The notes: generated by a model from the sequence alone, not told the origin. 64,000 nt of DNA from CAJJBL01 sp964519035 (GCA_964519035.1 CAZFKZ010000004.1:17312-81311), one strand, 5' to 3'. Numbered from the stretch's first letter, positions 49,868 to 59,354 are shown. Numbers and translations: made by a program.

Positions 49868-50872
49868 TTAACAAAATTTTTCAGGTCCTTCCCATTGAGC
49901 GATAGAGTACCTATCTCCATGACACCAACCTACAGGTAATATATCTTCAATTTCTTTGATTTGGTTCTCTGATAGTTTAAATGAACCACCGACAGCATGT
50001 TCTTTTAAGTGTTCAACAGATCTTGTTCCAGGAATAGTAATAATATTATTACCTTTTTGAAGAAGCCAAGCAATTGATAATGAGGCTGTAGATATTTTAT
50101 AGTCTTTGGCGTATTCTCTTATTTTTTTAGTTATATTTGTATTATAATCTAAGTTCTTACCATTAAATCTAGGGTTTGCTCTCAAAAAATCAATTAATTG
50201 TGCTTTTTCCTTTGTTGGAGGGTTGTCGGTTAATAAACCTCTGCCTAGAGGAGAAAATGCTACAAGGCTTGTGTTATTTTTTTTTGTTGCCTGTAACAGT
50301 CCTAATTCAGGACTCCTAACGCTCAAAGAATATTCATTTTGAACAGCCGCAACAGGGTGTATCTTAGAGGCTCTTTCTAAAGATGAGGGTGCAATTTCAG
50401 AAAAACCAAAATTTTTTATTTTTCCTTCTTTAATAAATATTTTTAAAGTCTCTACTACTTCCTCAATTTCAATACTTTGATCCCTTCGATGTATATAAAA
50501 AAGATCAATACATTCTAAGCCTAATCGTTTAAGGCTATTAGTAAGTTCTAGTCTAAGATGACTTTCTGAATTATCAAACTCTCTTTCACCAGTTACTGAG
50601 TTTTTTGAAATTGACGCTTTTGTAGCTATTTTAAATAAAGAATTTTTTTGTTTACCTTGTTTTAACAAAAAATTGCCTATTACAGTTTCAGATTGCCCCA
50701 TTCCATAAACATTTGATGTATCAATATGATTTATTTCAAAGTCCAATGCACTTGAGAGAATATTATGCGAAGATTTTTCATCAGTCTTTCCATAAAAATC
50801 TGTAAATGACATAGCTCCAATACCTACAGCGGATATGATGGTGTTAGTATTACCTAATTTTCTTTTTAACAT
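49868..50872 (-). CDS. Aldo/keto reductase
   Basis: NADPH-dependent carbonyl reductase of the AKR family. The 334 residues show ISAVGIGAMSFTDFYG, DTSNVYGMGQSE with the catalytic Asp/Tyr pair, DLFYIHRRDQ with the active His, and AVQNEYSLSVR. It starts 17 nt after the quinone reductase gene with AGAAAG in between, so it is probably in the same transcript as trpR-trpE-trpG. The substrate is unknown. Confidence 0.9.
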   Translation of the reverse strand: MLKRKLGNTNTIISAVGIGAMSFTDFYGKTDEKSSHNILSSALDFEINHIDTSNVYGMGQSETVIGNFLLKQGKQKNSLFKIATKASISKNSVTGEREFDNSESHLRLELTNSLKRLGLECIDLFYIHRRDQSIEIEEVVETLKIFIKEGKIKNFGFSEIAPSSLERASKIHPVAAVQNEYSLSVRSPELGLLQATKKNNTSLVAFSPLGRGLLTDNPPTKEKAQLIDFLRANPRFNGKNLDYNTNITKKIREYAKDYKISTASLSIAWLLQKGNNIITIPGTRSVEHLKEHAVGGSFKLSENQIKEIEDILPVGWCHGDRYSIAQWEGPEKFC

Positions 50873-50889
50873 CTAAATTCTTTCTGCAT

Positions 50890-51864
50890 CTAAAAACTTA
50901 AAACTATAGATCCTGTTGTTAATCTATTTTCCATTTTATGTTGGGCTTGTTTAATGTCATCAATTGGTATTATTTCACTAATATTAACTTTAATTTCTTC
51001 TTTATATAAAAGATCAAATAAGTGATTTGCATTTTGTTGCATATCATCATGTTTCTTTATAAATGTATTCAAACCTCCAGTAGATATTGAGCCTGATATT
51101 GGTCTTATAGTGTTTAAATCTATTGGACCTATTGGGCCTGAAGAAACTCCAAAACTAACTAATCTCCCTTTTGGTGCCAGGCATTTAAGTCCTGATGAAA
51201 ACGTATCTTTTCCAACAGAATCATATATTACATCAACTCCTTGATTGTTTGTGATTTCTAAAACTTTCTCTTTAAAGTCTTCTTCTAAATAATTAATCGT
51301 GTGATGACATCCATTTTGTTTTGCTATTAGTTCTTTTTCTTTAGTGCTAACTGTTCCAATTACAGTTGCCCCAATTTTATTTGCCCATTGACATAATATT
51401 TGTCCAACTCCTCCAGCAGATGCATGCATTAGTATCACTTGACCTTTTTTTAATTCATATGAAGAGTTTAGTAAATATTGAGCTGTTAAGCCTTGTAAAG
51501 TTGTTGCTGCTGCAATTTTTAAATCAAAATTTTGATTTAATTTGATTATCTTATTTTCTGGAAGATGCATTATATTTGAGAATGATCCTAAATTCATGCA
51601 ATGGGTTACCTTATCACCAACTTTAAACTTAGTAACTTGTGACCCAATTTGGATTATGAATCCTGACGCTTCCATGCCCATGATAGATGGAAGTGTTTTA
51701 AGAGGATAAGTCCCTTTTCTTTGATTGATGTCTATAAAGTTTAATCCAGCATATTCATGCTTAATTAATACTTCATTAGAATTAATATCTCTTAACTCAG
51801 ATTCTTCAATTTTCAAAACATCAATTGAACCCTGCTCATAAATTTTAACTACCTTTGATTTCAT
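50890..51864 (-). CDS. NADPH:quinone oxidoreductase-like protein (MDR family)
   Basis: The 324-residue zinc-free MDR protein shows IKHEYAGLNFIDINQRKGTY, the nucleotide motif MHASAGGVGQILCQWANKIG and the YDSVGKDTFSSGLKCLAPKG stretch of the Qor branch. It starts one base after the trpG stop, and its ribosome site AAGGA overlaps the end of trpG, so translation is coupled. Why a quinone reductase should be co-expressed with anthranilate synthase is not clear from the sequence. Confidence 0.9.
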   Translation of the reverse strand: MKSKVVKIYEQGSIDVLKIEESELRDINSNEVLIKHEYAGLNFIDINQRKGTYPLKTLPSIMGMEASGFIIQIGSQVTKFKVGDKVTHCMNLGSFSNIMHLPENKIIKLNQNFDLKIAAATTLQGLTAQYLLNSSYELKKGQVILMHASAGGVGQILCQWANKIGATVIGTVSTKEKELIAKQNGCHHTINYLEEDFKEKVLEITNNQGVDVIYDSVGKDTFSSGLKCLAPKGRLVSFGVSSGPIGPIDLNTIRPISGSISTGGLNTFIKKHDDMQQNANHLFDLLYKEEIKVNISEIIPIDDIKQAQHKMENRLTTGSIVLSF

Positions 51865-51865
51865 A

Positions 51866-52528
51866 TTATTCCTTCAATAAATGATTAATTAGGAAATTAC
51901 CTAATATATCCGATCCTCCTTCAGTGCCGAAAGATTCTGGATGGTATTGTATTCCATAAATAGGATATTTTTTATGTTTGATTGACATTATTTCATTGGT
52001 TTCATTCATATTTTTAAAGTTAGTGTTAATAACTTGTTTATCTTCATCTTGTGAAACAGCATTAATTTCTAAACAGTCTGGTAATGTTGTTGAGTCTACT
52101 ATGAGCGAATGATATCTCATTATTTCAACATTTTGAGGAATATTTAAATGTAGTCCTTTGTTATCATGTGTTAAAAAAGAAGTTTTTCCATGCATTGGCT
52201 CTTTTGCGTGTATTATGTTACCTCCAAAGGAATGAACTATACCCTGCATACCTAAACATATACCTAGTAATGGAACTGTTGGTCCAAATCTTAAAATAGT
52301 TTCTTCACATATACCAAAATATTTTTTTTTATCTGGAGATCCTGGTCCTGGAGAAATAATGATTTTATCAGGCTTTAAATTTTTAATATCATTTAAATTA
52401 ATTTTATCATTTCTTTTAACAATAATATCATGCTTTGAATTAGATAATTGTTTATTTAATATTTCACCACAACATTGATAAAGATTGAAAGTAAATGAAT
52501 CATAATTATCAATAATTAAAATTTTCAT
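51866..52528 (-). CDS. trpG: Anthranilate synthase component II, glutamine amidotransferase
   Basis: Supplies ammonia from glutamine to TrpE. The 220 residues have the class I glutamine amidotransferase motifs: ISPGPGSPDKKKYF, the nucleophile Cys91 in LLGICLGMQG, and the catalytic His/Glu pair in IYGIQYHPESFGTEGG. It overlaps trpE by 4 nt (ATGA). PabA for p-aminobenzoate has the same motifs, but coupling with TrpE and TrpR points to anthranilate. Confidence 0.9.
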   Translation of the reverse strand: MKILIIDNYDSFTFNLYQCCGEILNKQLSNSKHDIIVKRNDKINLNDIKNLKPDKIIISPGPGSPDKKKYFGICEETILRFGPTVPLLGICLGMQGIVHSFGGNIIHAKEPMHGKTSFLTHDNKGLHLNIPQNVEIMRYHSLIVDSTTLPDCLEINAVSQDEDKQVINTNFKNMNETNEIMSIKHKKYPIYGIQYHPESFGTEGGSDILGNFLINHLLKE

Positions 52529-53931
52529 TTTGTTTTCTTTTCAAATTGTTTAAGAACTATTTTCATAGCTTCTAATTTTCTTTCAATTTCAATATACTCT
52601 TTCTCAGGATCTGAATCATAAACGTTTCCTCCGCAAGTTTGGGCATATGCTTTTTCTCCTTTTATAAATAAAGATCTAATAGGTATTGCAAAAGTACAGT
52701 CTCCATTAAAGCCAAATTGACCAATAGCCCCTCCATATGGACCTCTACCTTCTGGCTCAATTCTATTAATAATTTTCATTGCCTCAATTTTAGGTGCTCC
52801 AGATAAAGTTCCGGCTGGAAAGTTTGCTGATAATGCTGAAAACATATCTTCATCTTCTTTAATAATTCCTACAATTTCAGAAGATATATGTTGAACATGA
52901 GAATATTTTTTTATGTCCATTAAGCTTCTTACTTTTACAGTTCCAAATTTTGCAACACGTCCAATATCATTTCTATGAAGATCAACTAACATATTATGTT
53001 CTGCAATTTCTTTTGGATCGTTAAGAAGCTCTCGTGCGAGTTTTAAATCTTCAACTTTGTTCGAACCTCTTTTATTGGTTCCAGCTAATGGAAATGTTTC
53101 CATTTCTCCATTTCTTAGTCTAAATAATAGTTCTGGAGATGCACCAATTATTTTTTGATCATTAAACTTCATATAGTACATATGAGGGGAAGGATTAAGT
53201 TCTCGTAATTTAGAATATATTTCTGAAGTGTTTCCTTTAATATTATAATAACTTTTAAACCCAACTTCACACTGAAATATCAACCCATTTTTAATATCTT
53301 CTTTTATTTTAAGTACAGCTTTCTTGTGATCATCTTTATTCATGGTATTACCAAGGAATTCACATTCCACATAATCATCTGTAATATCTTTTTTATTTAA
53401 AATATCTTTTAAGTTTTCAATTTGGTTTTTTTGGTAATAATAGTAAAAAATTTCACCTGTCATTTGATCAAATACTAAACCATCAAGATATACTCCAAAT
53501 TTAAAGGTTTCAAAATCTTCATTTTTTTTTATATTTAAATCATCTTCAAAAAAATTGATACTGTCGTAGCTTATAAAACCAACTAATCCTCCAGCATACT
53601 TCCTTGATATAATATTTTGAGGAACTATAGTACGTAGCGTAAAATAAGGATTTTCACATTTATACTTTTTTTCAGTTTTCTTTAATGTATCACTTATCGA
53701 TAATTCATTTCTTTTGTTTGAAGAAATTAAGTACCTTGGGTCAAATCCAATAATATGAAATCGTGATACATTACTTTCTTCACCTAATGACTCGAATAAA
53801 AAGCAATTATCGTAATTATCTTCTATTTTTTTAAATATTGAAAAAAAATTATAATCGTCACCTAATTTAATATATTTAGGTTTTCCTTCAATTACGATTT
53901 TATCTGGTATAGCCTCATTCATTTTTTTCAT
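52525..53931 (-). CDS. trpE: Anthranilate synthase component I
   Basis: Converts chorismate and ammonia to anthranilate, the first step of tryptophan synthesis. The 468 residues include the N-terminal tryptophan-feedback motif region FLFESLGEESNVSRFHIIGF, VGFKSYY, GASPELLFRLRNGEMETFPL, LVDLHRNDIGRVAKFG and the PAGTLSGAPKIEAM metal/substrate loop. It starts within the end of trpR (17-nt overlap) and overlaps trpG by 4 nt. The remaining trp genes (trpD, C, F, B, A) are not in this window. Confidence 0.93.
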   Translation of the reverse strand: MKKMNEAIPDKIVIEGKPKYIKLGDDYNFFSIFKKIEDNYDNCFLFESLGEESNVSRFHIIGFDPRYLISSNKRNELSISDTLKKTEKKYKCENPYFTLRTIVPQNIISRKYAGGLVGFISYDSINFFEDDLNIKKNEDFETFKFGVYLDGLVFDQMTGEIFYYYYQKNQIENLKDILNKKDITDDYVECEFLGNTMNKDDHKKAVLKIKEDIKNGLIFQCEVGFKSYYNIKGNTSEIYSKLRELNPSPHMYYMKFNDQKIIGASPELLFRLRNGEMETFPLAGTNKRGSNKVEDLKLARELLNDPKEIAEHNMLVDLHRNDIGRVAKFGTVKVRSLMDIKKYSHVQHISSEIVGIIKEDEDMFSALSANFPAGTLSGAPKIEAMKIINRIEPEGRGPYGGAIGQFGFNGDCTFAIPIRSLFIKGEKAYAQTCGGNVYDSDPEKEYIEIERKLEAMKIVLKQFEKKTK

Positions 53932-54211
53932 TCTTAATAAGTTTTAATTTTTGTAAAATAGGAATTTTTTTTTCAAATACTTTTTCTTTTTCTAAGGCAT
54001 TTGCCCCTCGTGTAACAGTAGCAATGCCTACATTTAAAATTTCTGATATTTCTCTATGTTTTCTTCCTTGCATTAAAAGCTGAAATATTTTAATTCGATT
54101 TTCTAATTCTTTTAACTCTTTCCTTGTCAATAAAGCTTCTAAAAATAAAGACATATCTTTTTTATTATTAATTGAAGTAAGTATTGTATTTAAAAAGTTA
54201 TAATTTTTCAT
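53915..54211 (-). CDS. trpR: Trp operon repressor
   Basis: The 98-residue helical protein ends in a helix-turn-helix: LLTRKELKELENRIKIFQLL, GRKHREISEILNVGIATVTR and GANALEKE. The IATVTRGANAL segment closely matches E. coli TrpR (IATITRGSNSL), whose Arg and Thr contact tryptophan and operator. It lies first in a trpR-trpE-trpG unit; the long palindrome at its start indicates autoregulation. The N-terminal 20 residues may not be translated if the internal ATG (MSLFLEALLT) is used. Confidence 0.9.
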   Translation of the reverse strand: MKNYNFLNTILTSINNKKDMSLFLEALLTRKELKELENRIKIFQLLMQGRKHREISEILNVGIATVTRGANALEKEKVFEKKIPILQKLKLIKNEKNE

Positions 54212-54223
54212 GTACTAGTACAT
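54210..54223. promoter_or_regulatory. Palindrome at the trpR start codon (candidate Trp repressor operator)
   Basis: ATGTACTAGTACAT is a perfect 14-bp palindrome centred on CTAG, the core found in E. coli trp operators (ACTAG half-sites). It directly overlaps the first base positions of the trpR ATG (54209-54211). A short A/T-rich -10-like stretch lies upstream, so the transcript may be leaderless or nearly so. It would let TrpR with tryptophan control the whole trpR-E-G unit. Confidence 0.65.
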
Positions 54224-54271
54224 TATTTTATTTGTTAAGTTATTATATTCATTAAAAAGGAAAATGATATA

Positions 54272-54478
54272 TTATATGGCTTTTAAATTTCCAGCAGAAA
54301 CTTTACCGTCTTTGCCGTCTTCAAGTTCATATTGTATTTTTTGATCTGGTTGTAATGTTGTCATTCCAGCAGCCTGAACTGCACTTATATGGACAAACAC
54401 ATCTTTATCTCCACCTTCAGGCTCAATAAACCCAAAACCTTTTGTTGGATTAAACCATTTTACTGTTCCTGTAGCCAT
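54272..54478 (-). CDS. Cold-shock protein (CspA family), second copy
   Basis: The 68-residue protein closely resembles the one at 44175: GTVKWFNPTKGFGFIEPEGG with RNP1, VFVHIS as RNP2 and LEDGKDGKVSAGNLKAI at the end. AAAGGAAA lies 6 nt before the ATG. A short hairpin (TGCTT/AAGCA) sits just upstream in the leader, which is shorter than that of the first copy. Confidence 0.95.
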   Translation of the reverse strand: MATGTVKWFNPTKGFGFIEPEGGDKDVFVHISAVQAAGMTTLQPDQKIQYELEDGKDGKVSAGNLKAI

Positions 54479-54646
54479 TTTATTTCCTTTTCTTTGCTTA
54501 AACTTTTTAAAGCATTGTAGTTGATATAAATATTTACTTTAAAATATCCAAGATACTTTATTAACAAATATTATGATATTTTATCTTCATCTAACATCAC
54601 CCAATAATCATATTAAATATAATTTAATTAAGCAAGCTTTGAAATA

Positions 54647-55570
54647 TCAGCTATATTCGTTTTCTTTTGCTTTAATAATTGAACTCACCGCGGTGTTATA
54701 TGGGGTCTCAAAGCCTAATTCTTTTCCTAATGTTACTACCATTCCGTTAATAGCATCCACTTCAGATAATCTTTTTGCTTCTACGTCTTGAAGCATTGAT
54801 GGCTTTGAGTCTAACAGATTTTTGCCAAAATCTGTTATGTACTTGACTGTATCACCAAAAGTGAAATTAACGTTTTTAATATCTCCCATTTGTTTTGCTT
54901 CTAAGGCACATCCCTTAGCTATATTGAACATATGCTCATTATTCATAACTTCTCCAAGAGTTTTACCAAAAATTGAACAAGATCCACTGTAAGCTACGTT
55001 ACATACAAATTTTTCCCAAATTAATTGTTCTATGTCTTCAAAAGCTTTTGCGTTAAAACCTGCATCACACCAAATTTTAACTAAATCATTTAATCTTGGA
55101 GTTATTCCTCCATTCATTTCACCAATTCTGATCATACTCATGTTATTGTGGTGAGCATGGCCAGGGCCTAACATTGATGCTCCAAAACCTTGTGCTACTC
55201 CCAACAGAATATTATCAGTAGGCATATATGAAGCTATTCTCTCACCTGCACCAAGTCCATTTTGTATTGTTAATATGATGGCTTCTTTGGAAATTATTTT
55301 GCTAAGTTTAGATGCAACCGTTCCAACTCCGGAAGCTTTAGTAGCTATTATAAAAAGATCACAGTCTCTAGCATCTTCAATACTGTTAGAGACTTTTACA
55401 TTTTTAACAACATTATCGCCGCTAAAACCTGATACTCTGAGACCATTCTCTCTAATGGCATTTAGATGATCTTCCCATAGATCTATTGCTAAAACATCAT
55501 TATTATTCCTAGCAAGAAAGGATGCATAAATTGATCCCATTGCTCCAGCGCCTAAAACAGCTATTTTCAT
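54647..55570 (-). CDS. panE: 2-dehydropantoate 2-reductase family (ApbA/PanE-like)
   Basis: NADPH-dependent ketopantoate reductase-type enzyme. The 307 residues start KIAVLGAGAMGSIYASFLAR, the nucleotide fold, and include LFIIATKASGVGTVASKL, ILTIQNGLGAGERIAS and a catalytic-type Lys in LIWEKFVCNVAYSG. Other family members act on various 2-oxoacids. AAGGAG precedes the ATG. It lies 18 nt after the pirin gene, forming a two-gene unit. Confidence 0.88.
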   Translation of the reverse strand: MKIAVLGAGAMGSIYASFLARNNNDVLAIDLWEDHLNAIRENGLRVSGFSGDNVVKNVKVSNSIEDARDCDLFIIATKASGVGTVASKLSKIISKEAIILTIQNGLGAGERIASYMPTDNILLGVAQGFGASMLGPGHAHHNNMSMIRIGEMNGGITPRLNDLVKIWCDAGFNAKAFEDIEQLIWEKFVCNVAYSGSCSIFGKTLGEVMNNEHMFNIAKGCALEAKQMGDIKNVNFTFGDTVKYITDFGKNLLDSKPSMLQDVEAKRLSEVDAINGMVVTLGKELGFETPYNTAVSSIIKAKENEYS

Positions 55571-55588
55571 TTTTAATCTCCTTATAAA

Positions 55589-56491
55589 TTACTTTATAAA
55601 CGTTCCATTATTAAGTTCTTTCATTGCATTATTTAACTCTTCTTCTGTATTCATAACGATTGGACCATGCCAAGCAACAGGTTCCTTAATAGGAGTTCCT
55701 GAAATTAAAAGAAACCTTAAACCTTCTTTACCAGATTTAACTTTAACCTCGTCCCCATTATCAAAAGTTATTAATGTTCGATTTCCTGATAAATCTTTAA
55801 TTACAAAATCCTCATTTTTATATGATTTTTCTAAATTTATACCATCTGGTATTGAAGCGTAATTAAAATTTCCAGATCCTTCAAATATATATGCAAAGCA
55901 ATTATTATAAGTTGAGACTGGTATAGTCTTATCTTTATTTGGCGGAACATAGATATCTAGATATTGTGGCGCAGAAGCAATGCCAGTAACTTTACCTTTA
56001 TAACCTTTATACTCCCCTGCCATTATTTTTATTATAGTTCCATCATCATCATAAAGTTTTTTAATTTCCGAGCTCGTAATGTCTTGATATTTAGGTTCTG
56101 TCATTTTAAGATTTGAAGGAAGGTTTGCCCATAATTGAAAGCCATGCATTTGCCCTTTTATATTTCCTTTAGGCATTTCTTGATGAAGGATACCTGACCC
56201 AGCAGTCATCCATTGAATATCACCTTCATATAATTGGCCATTATTACCAAGGCTATCAGCGTGTTCTACAGAACCTTTTATAATATAAGTGATTGTCTCT
56301 ATTCCTCTATGAGGATGCCAAGGAAAACCTTTTATATAATCATTAGGATTATTATTTCTAAAGTCATCTAGTAATAGAAAAGGATCAAATTGACTAGTAT
56401 CACCAAAGCCAAAAGCTCTATTTAAGTGAACTCCAGCACCTTCTAAGACAGGCTTTGATGAAGTAATATCTATTATGGGCCTAAAAGTCAT
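55589..56491 (-). CDS. Pirin family protein
   Basis: The 300-residue protein has the N-terminal pirin cupin: DPFLLLDDFRNNNPNDYIKG, then FPWHPHRGIETITYIIKG with the iron-binding His residues and SGILHQEMPKG. The C-terminal cupin is more divergent. Pirins may bind Fe and act as quercetinase-like enzymes or regulators. It is the upstream gene of the pirin-PanE pair. Confidence 0.92.
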   Translation of the reverse strand: MTFRPIIDITSSKPVLEGAGVHLNRAFGFGDTSQFDPFLLLDDFRNNNPNDYIKGFPWHPHRGIETITYIIKGSVEHADSLGNNGQLYEGDIQWMTAGSGILHQEMPKGNIKGQMHGFQLWANLPSNLKMTEPKYQDITSSEIKKLYDDDGTIIKIMAGEYKGYKGKVTGIASAPQYLDIYVPPNKDKTIPVSTYNNCFAYIFEGSGNFNYASIPDGINLEKSYKNEDFVIKDLSGNRTLITFDNGDEVKVKSGKEGLRFLLISGTPIKEPVAWHGPIVMNTEEELNNAMKELNNGTFIK

Positions 56492-56638
56492 CTGATATCC
56501 TCAAATTTAAATCTATTACAGATTAAACTTAAAATTTAATATATAATTATAACAAGTTACTTCTTATTACAGACAAATAGAAAAGAAAAAGTAATATAAT
56601 TCAAATTAATTTTAAAGTTTAAATTTGAGAAATTTCTA

Positions 56639-57451
56639 ATGTATTATGATCCTTCTTTAAACCTTTATAAAAATTTTTTACTATTATCAACTGATCCCTT
56701 TTTTTTTCTGATACTTGGGACAGCTGTTTTTTGTGTGGCTATTTCCAAATCTGGTTTTGGAGGTGGGTTAGGCGGTTTGGGATTTCCAATTATGGTATTA
56801 GTATTACCTCCTAAGTTCGCCTTGGCTGTTTTTTTGCCTTTAATTATTTTAACTGATATTTGGGTTGTATTTTTATGGCGTAAGTTTTTCTTGTTTCATA
56901 TTTTGTGGATGATGGTCCTTGGTGGAGTTATAGGTCAGTTAGCTTGTTGGTTTTTTTTTAACCATCTTAATGATAAATCAATTTTGATTTTAATTGGTCT
57001 TATGGCATTAATTACTTCTTCAAAGTATTTTATTACAAAATTGTTTAATAAAGAAAAATCTTATCAAATAAAAAATCTCATTAAACCAACTATTGTAAGA
57101 GCAATGGGGTGGTGCTCATTATCAGGTTTTGCAAGCTTTATAGCATGGGCTGGTTCAATTCCAGCTCAAATATTTTTATTACCAATTGGAATTGACCGAC
57201 GTAAATTTGTAGCCACTATGAGTTTTTATTTTTTTTTTATAAATATAACAAAAATACCTTTTTTTATAAACTTAGAAATTGTTAATTATGATAGTCTTTT
57301 TTTAAGCATGATTTTATTACCAGTGTTACCTCTAGGTATAATTTTTGGTCAATGGTTGAATTTAAAGATCTCTGACAAATTATTTTATAATATTAGTCAT
57401 GTGGCTTTATTTTTGTGTGGAACTAATTTAATAATGAAACAAATTTTTTAG
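56639..57451 (+). CDS. TauE/SafE family membrane permease, second copy
   Basis: The 270-residue membrane protein has about eight hydrophobic segments and the family's first-helix motif VAISKSGFGGGLGGLGFPIM, plus a second repeat LPVLPLGIIFGQWLNLKIS near the end. It is divergent from the pirin gene and lies 10 nt before a carboxymuconolactone decarboxylase-type gene, so both may serve one pathway. Substrate unknown, export of a small anion is likely by homology. Confidence 0.85.
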   Translation: MYYDPSLNLYKNFLLLSTDPFFFLILGTAVFCVAISKSGFGGGLGGLGFPIMVLVLPPKFALAVFLPLIILTDIWVVFLWRKFFLFHILWMMVLGGVIGQLACWFFFNHLNDKSILILIGLMALITSSKYFITKLFNKEKSYQIKNLIKPTIVRAMGWCSLSGFASFIAWAGSIPAQIFLLPIGIDRRKFVATMSFYFFFINITKIPFFINLEIVNYDSLFLSMILLPVLPLGIIFGQWLNLKISDKLFYNISHVALFLCGTNLIMKQIF

Positions 57452-57461
57452 GAGAGATATA

Positions 57462-57848
57462 ATGGAAAGTGAAATTTTCAAAAAAGGCATAGCTAAACGA
57501 AGAAAAGTTTTAGGAGATGCATATGTAGATAAAGCTCTTGCTTCAGCAGACGAGATGGGAGCAGACATGCAGAAATTAGTTACTGAGTATGCTTGGGGAG
57601 AAGTGTGGAATAAAGAAAACTTGTCTGACAGGGATAGATCACTTGTAAACCTTGGCATGATAGCGGCCTTAAATAGACCTCATGAGTTTAAACTCCATGT
57701 TAGAGGTGCAATAAATAATGGACTTACAAGATTACAAATTAGAGATGTTGTTCTGCAAATAACAATTTATTGTGGAGCCCCTGCAGGCTTAGACTCTTTA
57801 AGGTTAGTGAGAGAAGTATTCAAGGATTTAGATGAAGAAAAATCTTAA
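57462..57848 (+). CDS. Carboxymuconolactone decarboxylase family protein
   Basis: The 128-residue helical protein matches the PcaC type closely: EYAWGEVWNKENLSDRDRSL, NLGMIAALNRPHEFKLHVRG and the catalytic-end stretch VVLQITIYCGAPAGLDSLRL. PcaC decarboxylates 4-carboxymuconolactone in aromatic degradation, but no other pca genes are visible, so it may act on another substrate. GGAGAG lies before the ATG. Confidence 0.88.
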   Translation: MESEIFKKGIAKRRKVLGDAYVDKALASADEMGADMQKLVTEYAWGEVWNKENLSDRDRSLVNLGMIAALNRPHEFKLHVRGAINNGLTRLQIRDVVLQITIYCGAPAGLDSLRLVREVFKDLDEEKS

Positions 57849-57923
57849 TTGATATAAAACTGAATAAGAAATGGTTTAAATATAATACGTGATTGTTTTT
57901 GTTATTTAAGTAGACATGAGTAT

Positions 57924-59339
57924 ATGGACAAAGAAACTAAAATAAATAAATCTAGCATTGATGATACGACTCTAAATGAGACTAGCTTTAAAAGTTTATA
58001 TGGTCTTACGCCTGAAGTTGAAAAAGCTATTACCCTTGCAATAAATAAACAAAATAAATTACGTTTAAAAAAACTAGTTCAACCACTTCACCCAGCTGAT
58101 CAAGCTGATTTGTTAGAGAGATTGTCTAAAATTGATCTTAATATTTTTCTTGATTTACTTGGTAAATCTCTTGACCCTGAAGTTTTGGTTTATCTTGACA
58201 ATGATGTTCAAGAAGATGTCATCGAACACATTGGGCCTAGAGCTCTTGCAAAGGCTTTGCCTGAATTAAATAGCGATGATGAAGTAAAAATATTACAAGA
58301 CTTAGTAGAAAAAGATAGAGATGTAATTATAAAACAATTACCTGTTGCTGATAGGATATTAGTAGAAGAAGCTCTTTCTTTTCCTGTGTCGTCTGCGGGA
58401 AGGCTTATGCAAAGAGAGTTTCTTGCTTTTCCAAGTAATTGGAAAGTTGGTCAGACTATAGACCATATGAGAACTCAAATATATGACGAAGAAGATAATT
58501 TTTATTCTATCTATGTAGTTGATCCTGCCCATAGACTATTAGGTGTCATATCTTTATCTAGATTACTGTCTTCTAAAAGGCCTGTTAGACTTCATGAATT
58601 AATGGAGAGTAATCCACGGAGTGTAAAAGTTGAAACCGATCAAGAGGAAGTTGCTCTTCTATTCCAACAGTATGGTTTAGTAAATATGCCTGTGATTGAT
58701 CAAGCTCAAAGATTACTTGGTGTTATAGTTGTTGACGATATTGTGGATGTTATTAACGAAGAAGCTGAAGAAGATTTATCAGGTCTTGCTGGAGTGAGTG
58801 ATTTTTCAATAAGATCCTCTTTTATTGAAACGGCAAGGGGAAGATTTTCTTGGTTAATATTAAATATGTTTACTGCTATTTTAGCGTCCTCAGTTATAAG
58901 TTTGTTTCAAGAAGAAATAGAAAAACTTGTTGCTTTAGCAGTCTTAATGCCAATAGTTGCCTCAATGGGAGGAAATGCTGGGACACAAACTGTTACTGTT
59001 GCAGTAAGGGCGTTAGCTACGAGACAATTGAATTATAGAAATTTACAAAAATTTGTTTTAAGAGAGACTTGGGTAGGTATAATTAATGGTGTGTTGTTTG
59101 CCTTTTTTTCTGCTTTATTAGCTTATTTGTGGTTTGGAGATGAGATGATAGCAATAGTTATGGCTTTAGCCATGATTGCAAATTTGGTTTTTGCTGGTAT
59201 TTTGGGAACATTAATCCCTCTAACATTAGAGAAGTTTAAAATAGACCCTGCAATATCTAGCTCTGTGTTTTTAACTACAGCAACAGATATTATTGGGTTT
59301 TTTACTTTTTTAGGTTTGTCGGCATGGATAATTTTATAA
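57924..59339 (+). CDS. mgtE: Magnesium transporter MgtE
   Basis: Mg2+ channel in the inner membrane. The 471 residues show the N-terminal domain with PLHPADQADLLERL, two CBS domains (about 150-280) and the C-terminal membrane part with five helices and the family loop MPIVASMGGNAGTQTVTVAV. Both cytoplasmic sensor domains are present, so gating by intracellular Mg2+ is expected. No riboswitch is seen in the short 75-nt spacer before it. Confidence 0.95.
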   Translation: MDKETKINKSSIDDTTLNETSFKSLYGLTPEVEKAITLAINKQNKLRLKKLVQPLHPADQADLLERLSKIDLNIFLDLLGKSLDPEVLVYLDNDVQEDVIEHIGPRALAKALPELNSDDEVKILQDLVEKDRDVIIKQLPVADRILVEEALSFPVSSAGRLMQREFLAFPSNWKVGQTIDHMRTQIYDEEDNFYSIYVVDPAHRLLGVISLSRLLSSKRPVRLHELMESNPRSVKVETDQEEVALLFQQYGLVNMPVIDQAQRLLGVIVVDDIVDVINEEAEEDLSGLAGVSDFSIRSSFIETARGRFSWLILNMFTAILASSVISLFQEEIEKLVALAVLMPIVASMGGNAGTQTVTVAVRALATRQLNYRNLQKFVLRETWVGIINGVLFAFFSALLAYLWFGDEMIAIVMALAMIANLVFAGILGTLIPLTLEKFKIDPAISSSVFLTTATDIIGFFTFLGLSAWIIL

Positions 59340-59354
59340 TTATAGGCATATAAA

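Noticed and set aside
52525..53931. trpE as PabB (p-aminobenzoate synthase)
   Set aside because: The tryptophan feedback region and the adjacent TrpR favour anthranilate synthase.
54573..54791. Plus-strand frame of 72 codons
   Set aside because: It runs opposite the end of the ketopantoate reductase gene, has no ribosome site, and its composition is like non-coding DNA.
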